Below are positions 7,901-10,897 of a stretch of 10,897 bases of DNA, piece after piece; the stretch's first letter is position 1; the number at the start of each line of letters is the position of its first letter. The stretch lies in NCBI GenBank assembly GCA_020346205.1, contig CP070776.1, positions 1,591,745 to 1,602,641 of the forward strand, in the 5' to 3' direction. A model generated the notes under the pieces. The model was not told the DNA's origin, made no database searches, and was given only the letters and a program-made list of their open reading frames with translations. Source of the stretch: Deltaproteobacteria bacterium (lineage in GTDB: Bacteria; Desulfobacterota; Desulfobulbia; Desulfobulbales; BM004). Both the position numbers and the translations under genes were made by a program.

Positions 7901-8285
7901 CGATTACATCAACAAGTTACGAGAACGAGGTATGGAGGTACGCGAGGCTGTGATCGCAGCCGGAGCTACCCGGCTGCGGCCGGTGATCCTGACTGCCATC
8001 ACTACGATCCTGGGCCTATTGCCCATGGTAACGGGTGTCTCGTTTGACTTCCATGAACTTGCCATCTCCTGGGTAAGCGAATCAAGCCAGTGGTGGAGAT
8101 CAATGGCCATAGTGGTGATCTTCGGCCTTATGGTTGCCACCTTTCTGACCCTGGTGGTTGTGCCCACCCTATATTCATTCTTTGAAGACCTGAAGGGCAT
8201 GAGAAGAAGGCTGTTTGGCCGAATTCAGCAATTCGCTACCAGAGCTGCGGGGGTAATGCGAGGTGTTGAAAGTGAAAGCAGATAG
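4962..8285 (+). CDS. RND efflux permease, AcrB/HAE1-like
   Basis: Inner-membrane proton-driven efflux pump, 1107 residues, slightly longer than AcrB (1049). The start overlaps the adaptor stop (ATGA). An N-terminal membrane helix (VKKSVTVMVLSVIIIVFGVY) precedes a large periplasmic porter loop with the typical ISYKGVSPTDIE-like and EIEKKLKGLDGVKKIQS-like signatures. TM4 carries ALGMLVDNAIVIVENIYR; D398 matches AcrB D407, and N399 sits where AcrB has D408. A second periplasmic loop follows (about 560-870). TM10 has GVVVNNAIVLIDYIN, with N974 at the place of AcrB K940, then RLRPVILTAITTILGLLPM. The last hydrophobic block contains SESSQWWRSM and ends VVVPTLYSFF. It is not the CusA heavy-metal subtype by its TM4 motif. 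A CGLPC pair (C148, C152) lies in the first porter loop. No outer-membrane factor follows in the operon. Substrate is unknown. Confidence 0.93.
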   Translation: MIISDTAVKKSVTVMVLSVIIIVFGVYSYLVLPRENEPDITIPYVFVSTSYKGVSPTDIETAITIEIEKKLKGLDGVKKIQSVSSEGLSSINIEFVTGTDIDQAIQDVKDKVDEAKGELPADLENDPAVFEVNLSEMPIAVYSLSGTCGLPCLKDIADDLKDDIEGIAGVLEVEVTGGLEREIRVEVIPDKLAFYGLSIATFQEKLNSENRNTSGGAIRMGDGRFQLQVPGEFKSPDEIYGLVMGTHNGQPVYLKDLAMVVDGFKEETSRSRLDGTEAVSIAVKKRSGENIIAISRQADELIEHLRPAWPGNTEIVKVMDKASEIEGMVADLENNILTGLLLVVVVIFFAMGFRNAILVSMAIPFSMLISFIILDLMNISLNVVVLFSLTLALGMLVDNAIVIVENIYRYMEQGAPRLEAAKRATSEVAYPVIGSTMTTLAAFSPMLFWPGLMGEFMGYLPLTLIVTLSSSLFVAMVINPALASMFMKIKDHGGRKELSAEKIAASGENPVELKGRVLKSYAGVLQFALHRPIIILVTACAFLILLFQGWMLAVGLEKPVEFFPDLQPKSMYVNVEPPEGADLEYIDRLIKRVEVAITGATLNRPNSSADISELYDEAYVTTEHLKADGTSFMGPSDLGNIRNIYTKAVTTPGAGAMFSSNSPNNIGVRFIDLDERQRSSNETMDEIRERVASIPGAKITIAAAEEGPATGAPINIEIAGDKMAVLGKLSKQVKEIITKIPHVMDVQDNYSEGTPSIQVVIDRQKAALFGLTTDMIGFALKTAYNGMDVSSFRESNEDYDITVQLSEEDRRMTDVLRELMIPVPSGEMVPLSTLAEIEYTGAIGDIVRIDNQRVVTVKANVDETKIPGPVARARAEELLKKFPLPPGYDIKFTGEMEMQQESEDFLGKAFVVALFLIFFVLVSQFNSITMPIIIMTSVILSMGGAFLGLAVFKQPFGIIMTGVGIISLAGVVVNNAIVLIDYINKLRERGMEVREAVIAAGATRLRPVILTAITTILGLLPMVTGVSFDFHELAISWVSESSQWWRSMAIVVIFGLMVATFLTLVVVPTLYSFFEDLKGMRRRLFGRIQQFATRAAGVMRGVESESR

Positions 8286-8398
8286 CAGAAAAACAATGTT
8301 TATATACAAATCAACGTAGCAGGTGGATGTTACGATGATCCATGTCGAAGTATTTACCGTAACTGACCGCGCTTAGCTAAAATGAAGAGGTAAATGTT
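8286..8398 (+). other. Gap between the RND pump and the lipoprotein gene
   Basis: This 113-base gap has no gene. GTTACG (8329-8334) and CGTAAC (8358-8363) are perfect 6-bp inverted arms 23 bases apart, and TTAGCTAA (8373-8380) is an 8-bp palindrome 18 bases before the next start. I see no convincing terminator or promoter, so read-through from the pump operon into the lipoprotein is possible. Confidence 0.3.
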
Positions 8399-9280
8399 AT
8401 GAAAGCAGAATTTGTGCACCAAAAAGAAGTATTTCTCAAGTCATCACGATTGTTATTCCAATATATTGCCGGGATAATTTTTACGCTGGCAGTTTTCACG
8501 GCCTGCGGCGGAGGCAACGATATTAATTTTAACTTTGAAGGCAACAACTGGCCCTGGCCCTGGACAAACAATTCCGATTTTTTTGTTAACAAAGCATTTT
8601 CACAGAATATGGAAGTCTCAGACAATATGAATCTCTGGCTCGATGGGGTGAATGGGGAGATTAAGATCACAGGACAGCCGGATGGAGATTCGCTGATAAT
8701 ATCAGCTATGGCACGGGTTGGTTCCGACACTTACGAAGATGCCCAGGCGGGTTTGGAGCAACTGGAAATAAGCGTCAAAGACGAAGACGGCGTGATCACT
8801 GTTCAAACGGTGCAACCGAACAGCACTCTAGGCCGCCAATACGTTGTGGATTACACCATCACAATTCCCAGTGATCTGACTGTCAATGTAAGCCAGGTCA
8901 ATGGTCATATAACAATTCAAGATATCAATAACTCGGTTTCTGTCGTATTAACAAATGGGCATGTTGATTTTTCAGAAATTTTTGGTGACGTAACTGTAAG
9001 TGTGGACAATGGAAGCATCAACGGTAACTTAATCCTGCCTGCCGATGGTGAGGTAGTGATTTCGACCGTCAACGGTGATATTGACCTGGACATTCCGACC
9101 TCGACATCCGCGGAAGTCTTCGGACTTGTCAGCAACGGCACTATTGGCTGGGACAATCTTGATCTGGTAGATGCTAAGCAGACAAACAAGTCGCTCCAGG
9201 GGAAACTGGGTGATGGTGCCGGATTGATTGATCTCAAGACAGTTAATGGGTATATCAACATAGTAGGTTTCAGTTTATGA
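8399..9280 (+). CDS. Probable lipoprotein with DUF4097-type beta-solenoid domain
   Basis: 293 residues. GAAGAGG (8384-8390) lies 8 bases before the ATG. A long N-region is followed by a hydrophobic stretch and FTAC-GGG, an acceptable lipobox with Cys36 as the lipidated residue, so it is likely anchored in the envelope. After an Asn- and Trp-rich linker (NNWPWPWTNN), the body is all beta strand with recurring x-N-G turns followed by Ile or Val: VNGEIKI, VNGHITI, TNGHVDF, DNGSING, VNGDIDL, SNGTIGW, VNGYINI. This, together with YTITIPSDLTVNVSQVNG in the middle, is the pattern of DUF4097 (putative adhesin / polymer-forming beta-helix) proteins, whose function is generally unknown. It stands 113 bases behind the pump and may be co-expressed with it, but coupling is not shown. 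Confidence 0.75.
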   Translation: MKAEFVHQKEVFLKSSRLLFQYIAGIIFTLAVFTACGGGNDINFNFEGNNWPWPWTNNSDFFVNKAFSQNMEVSDNMNLWLDGVNGEIKITGQPDGDSLIISAMARVGSDTYEDAQAGLEQLEISVKDEDGVITVQTVQPNSTLGRQYVVDYTITIPSDLTVNVSQVNGHITIQDINNSVSVVLTNGHVDFSEIFGDVTVSVDNGSINGNLILPADGEVVISTVNGDIDLDIPTSTSAEVFGLVSNGTIGWDNLDLVDAKQTNKSLQGKLGDGAGLIDLKTVNGYINIVGFSL

Positions 9281-9355
9281 TGGATTAATAAATCAGGCTC
9301 CTCATTATTATCCTGAAATGTTAAGAAATAATTAATGAAATAATGGAAAGGTTGA

Positions 9356-9793
9356 ATGACAGAACCAGATTCCAATACAATTTTCAGCTACGGTTTCATC
9401 ATACCTGAGAGTAGTTTAGATCAGAACGGCCATGTTAACAATGTAGTCTATGTCCAATGGATGCAGGATGTTGCCATTCTACATGCCAATGCTACGGGGG
9501 GAACCCGGGCCATGCATGCAGCCGGTGGAACCTGGGTGGTGCACTCTCACAAGGTTGAGTACCTGAGTCCGGCTTTTGCCAATGAGGAGATTGTGGCACT
9601 CACGTGGGTAGTTAATTTCCGGCGTGTAAGGTCTGTCCGGCGCTACAAGTTTGTTAGAAAAAAAGACAACAAACTCCTGGCCAGGGGAGAAACGGAATGG
9701 GTATTTGTGGATGCAGATAACGGACACCCACGGAAGATTCCCGATGAAGTCATGCGACTCTTCCCTGTTGTGGAAGATGATGAAGAACCATGA
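9356..9793 (+). CDS. Acyl-CoA thioesterase, 4HBT hot-dog fold
   Basis: 145 residues, the usual length of single-domain hot-dog thioesterases, cytoplasmic. The motif S-L-D22-Q-N-G-H26-V-N-N, followed by VYVQWMQD, is the hallmark of the 4-hydroxybenzoyl-CoA thioesterase / YbgC / FadM group; D22 is the expected catalytic acid. The rest fits the fold: HSHKVEYLSPAFANEEI, then the basic strand FRRVRSVRRYKFVRK, then LLARGETEWVFVDADNGHPRKIP. It presumably hydrolyses an acyl-CoA, but the substrate is unknown. The start has a GGAAAGG (9345-9351) only 4 bases upstream, which is short but usable. Its stop overlaps the next gene as ATGA, so the two are probably co-translated. Confidence 0.88.
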   Translation: MTEPDSNTIFSYGFIIPESSLDQNGHVNNVVYVQWMQDVAILHANATGGTRAMHAAGGTWVVHSHKVEYLSPAFANEEIVALTWVVNFRRVRSVRRYKFVRKKDNKLLARGETEWVFVDADNGHPRKIPDEVMRLFPVVEDDEEP

Positions 9794-10242
9794 ATGCTGA
9801 TCAATTCCCACCAGTTCTACTTGGAAAAGCACTTCATCTCTGGTTTTCAAATAGGGTGATGTCCCATACAGATGCAATTGGCAGAGTTATACATGAGGAA
9901 GAGCCCTTTGTGATCTTCAGAAAGGTGGTAGTTCTTCAGAAGGATAATACACCTGCTGACCCTGATGCATTATTCAAGGTGAAATTTGAGTTTGCAAAAT
10001 TCTCCTTTGCTATCAACAAGCGTTTATCGCTGATTCCTATACCGTTTATAATTGCACAGCCGGGATTCATTTCCAAGACATGGCTGGTTGGCACTGAGAC
10101 AGGCAGTTTCCAGGGCCTTTATGAGTGGGAATCTTTACAGTCAGCTGAGAATTATGTTGACTCGTTGCCGCTTAAGTTAATGAAAAAGAGAGCCAGACCT
10201 GACTCTTTACAAACCCAGATTAAAAAAATGTCCCCTTCCTGA
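9790..10242 (+). CDS. Uncharacterised protein, possible YdhR-like dimeric alpha/beta-barrel
   Basis: 150 residues, no signal peptide or clear membrane helix. It starts inside the thioesterase stop (ATGA), so it belongs to the same transcript. The C-terminal half, QPGFISKTWLVGTETGSFQGLYEWESLQSAENYVDS, has the order strand with K-x-W, Gly turn, strand with G-x-Y-x-W, then helix seen in YdhR-like and monooxygenase-like ferredoxin-fold proteins. The N-terminal half (VIFRKVVVLQKDN, ALFKVKFEFAKFS) is unfamiliar. Function is unknown; linkage to a thioesterase suggests small acyl or aromatic compound metabolism, which is inference only. Confidence 0.7.
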   Translation: MNADQFPPVLLGKALHLWFSNRVMSHTDAIGRVIHEEEPFVIFRKVVVLQKDNTPADPDALFKVKFEFAKFSFAINKRLSLIPIPFIIAQPGFISKTWLVGTETGSFQGLYEWESLQSAENYVDSLPLKLMKKRARPDSLQTQIKKMSPS

Positions 10243-10249
10243 ATAAACA

Positions 10250-10354
10250 ATGAATGCAGCTGTTTACAATAAATACGGAGCACCGGAAGTTTTGCAGTTC
10301 AAAGAGGTGGCCAAACCTAACATAATACTGCACCTGAAAGGTATTCTGCTATAG
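10250..10354 (+). pseudogene. 5' remnant of a quinone oxidoreductase-type (MDR) dehydrogenase gene
   Basis: ATG at 10250 opens a 34-codon frame ending in TAG (10352-10354). Its first 24 or so residues (MNAAVYNKYGAPEVLQFKEV, then AKPN) match the well-known N-terminus of zinc-containing-alcohol-dehydrogenase / NADPH:quinone reductase proteins of the medium-chain dehydrogenase superfamily, which usually exceed 300 residues. After AKPN the similarity ends (IILHLKGILL, stop); the catalytic and Rossmann domains are absent. The homology break lies near 10320, and the opposite-strand peptidase gene ends at 10349, so its 3' end overlaps this remnant by six bases. No good ribosome binding site is seen. 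Most likely this is a deletion or recombination scar rather than a working small gene. Confidence 0.7.
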
Positions 10355-10897
10355 TGCTGGATTTTGGGCCAGTTGATTATTTCCTTCAGGCTCATTCACC
10401 ATTAAACTTTCTAGCATCACCACCCTTTGTTGAGGGGTCATGCTGCGGCAAAAACGCTTATATTTTTCGCTTGATGATTCATTTATGGAGACGCGTTTCC
10501 AGAAGTCCAGCAGGGCCTCAGGGGAATACCGGGTACGGGAAACGGTAAACAGTGCAATATCTGCAGCTTCACGTTCATAGTCTTCACTGTATTTACGGTC
10601 CAATGGATCAAGATCCGCGACTTCGGTATAAGCCCACTTCATCCAGCCGTTTCCGGTAATCGCAATTGCTCCCTGGCTTGCTACCATTATTCCAACGGAA
10701 GTAGCCAGTTCCGCTGCAGTGAAAAGTACTTCGGATGCCAGGGTGAACCTCACGGGATCGGTGTGACGGGCCAGGGCATGTGCAAGTTCAAGTGCCAGCA
10801 AACCGGCTAACTCATCGTCGCTTTCAACAGCATCCATTGTCCCTGACCATACGAAAATGTAATTTCCATGTATTGCACGAATATCAACTATTTCCGG
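10349..10897 (-). CDS. M48-family peptidase-like protein with degenerate zinc motif, 5'-truncated by the window edge
   Basis: The frame is open to the window end, so the ATG at 10837 is internal; 182 residues are visible. The order IRAIHGNYIFVWSGTMDAVE, then SDDELAGLLALELAHALARH, is the M48 (HtpX/Ste24/BepA-like) peptidase pattern. The metal motif HExxH reads L-E-L-A-H: codon CTT (Leu) stands where CAT or CAC (His) is expected. Downstream, YEREAADIALFTV is the region of the third zinc ligand; the Glu of EA is present, but Ala replaces the Asp that usually follows. An Ala/Gly-rich hydrophobic stretch lies between, then YSPEALLDFWKRVS and the usual helical tail with R-x-x-M-L-E. The fold is probably kept, but zinc binding and proteolysis are probably impaired, so this is either a pseudoenzyme or a decaying gene. 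Zinc-proteases of this type normally act in the envelope. Confidence 0.8.
   Translation of the reverse strand, partial: PEIVDIRAIHGNYIFVWSGTMDAVESDDELAGLLALELAHALARHTDPVRFTLASEVLFTAAELATSVGIMVASQGAIAITGNGWMKWAYTEVADLDPLDRKYSEDYEREAADIALFTVSRTRYSPEALLDFWKRVSINESSSEKYKRFCRSMTPQQRVVMLESLMVNEPEGNNQLAQNPAL

Noticed and set aside
9293..9317. Possible terminator TCAGG...CCTGA after the lipoprotein gene
   Set aside because: Only about 5 paired bases, a long loop and no T-tract.
9479..9877. Minus-strand open frame opposite the thioesterase
   Set aside because: Antisense to a well-supported gene pair; no supporting motif.
10780..10798. Sigma-54-like TGGCAC...TTGC on the minus strand inside the M48-like gene
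   Set aside because: The spacing is one base too long, and the bases encode the conserved LALELAHA segment.
1..10897. CRISPR arrays, tRNA or rRNA genes, insertion sequences, integrases
   Set aside because: No regular spaced repeats, RNA gene signatures, transposase motifs or terminal inverted repeats were seen on reading both strands.

Overview
The window looks like a piece of chromosome from an anaerobic or facultative Gram-negative bacterium, possibly Desulfobacterota (deltaproteobacteria). This is inferred from a complex I gene, a sigma-54 activator, a tripartite-type RND pump, an outer-membrane-type lipoprotein and moderate GC content. No marker in the window fixes the taxon.

Layout. 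Positions 1-1080 hold the 3' part of nuoN (complex I subunit N), probably the end of a nuo operon. A 139-base gap between convergent genes carries a small dyad and an imperfect direct repeat. On the minus strand, 1220-3268 encodes a 682-residue sigma-54-dependent activator with two tandem GAF sensor domains, an AAA+ domain with an intact GAFTGA loop, and a Fis-type helix-turn-helix. The 264-base divergent region 3269-3532 has a textbook -24/-12 sigma-54 promoter (TTGGCAC-N5-TTGC) facing right. About 110-175 bases upstream of its predicted start are three copies of a 14-bp element, in orientations forward, reverse, forward. Downstream is a tightly coupled operon with ATGA stop/start overlaps: a 95-residue protein with two CxxC pairs (3533-3820), a membrane fusion protein (3817-4965) and an 1107-residue RND permease (4962-8285). 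A DUF4097-like lipoprotein follows (8399-9280). Next come an overlapping pair, a hot-dog acyl-CoA thioesterase (9356-9793) and a YdhR-like alpha/beta-barrel protein (9790-10242). A 34-codon stump of a quinone oxidoreductase-type (MDR) gene lies at 10250-10354. The window ends inside a minus-strand M48-type peptidase whose HExxH motif reads LELAH.

The most coherent system is the divergent activator plus pump operon. The likely circuit is that the GAF domains sense a small molecule or redox state, the activator binds the three upstream elements, and it switches on a sigma-54 promoter driving the small Cys-rich protein and an inner-membrane RND efflux pump. No outer-membrane channel gene is seen, so a TolC-like partner would have to be encoded elsewhere. 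The small Cys protein, and a Cys pair in the pump's porter region, hint at a thiol, metal or redox connection, but this is inference.
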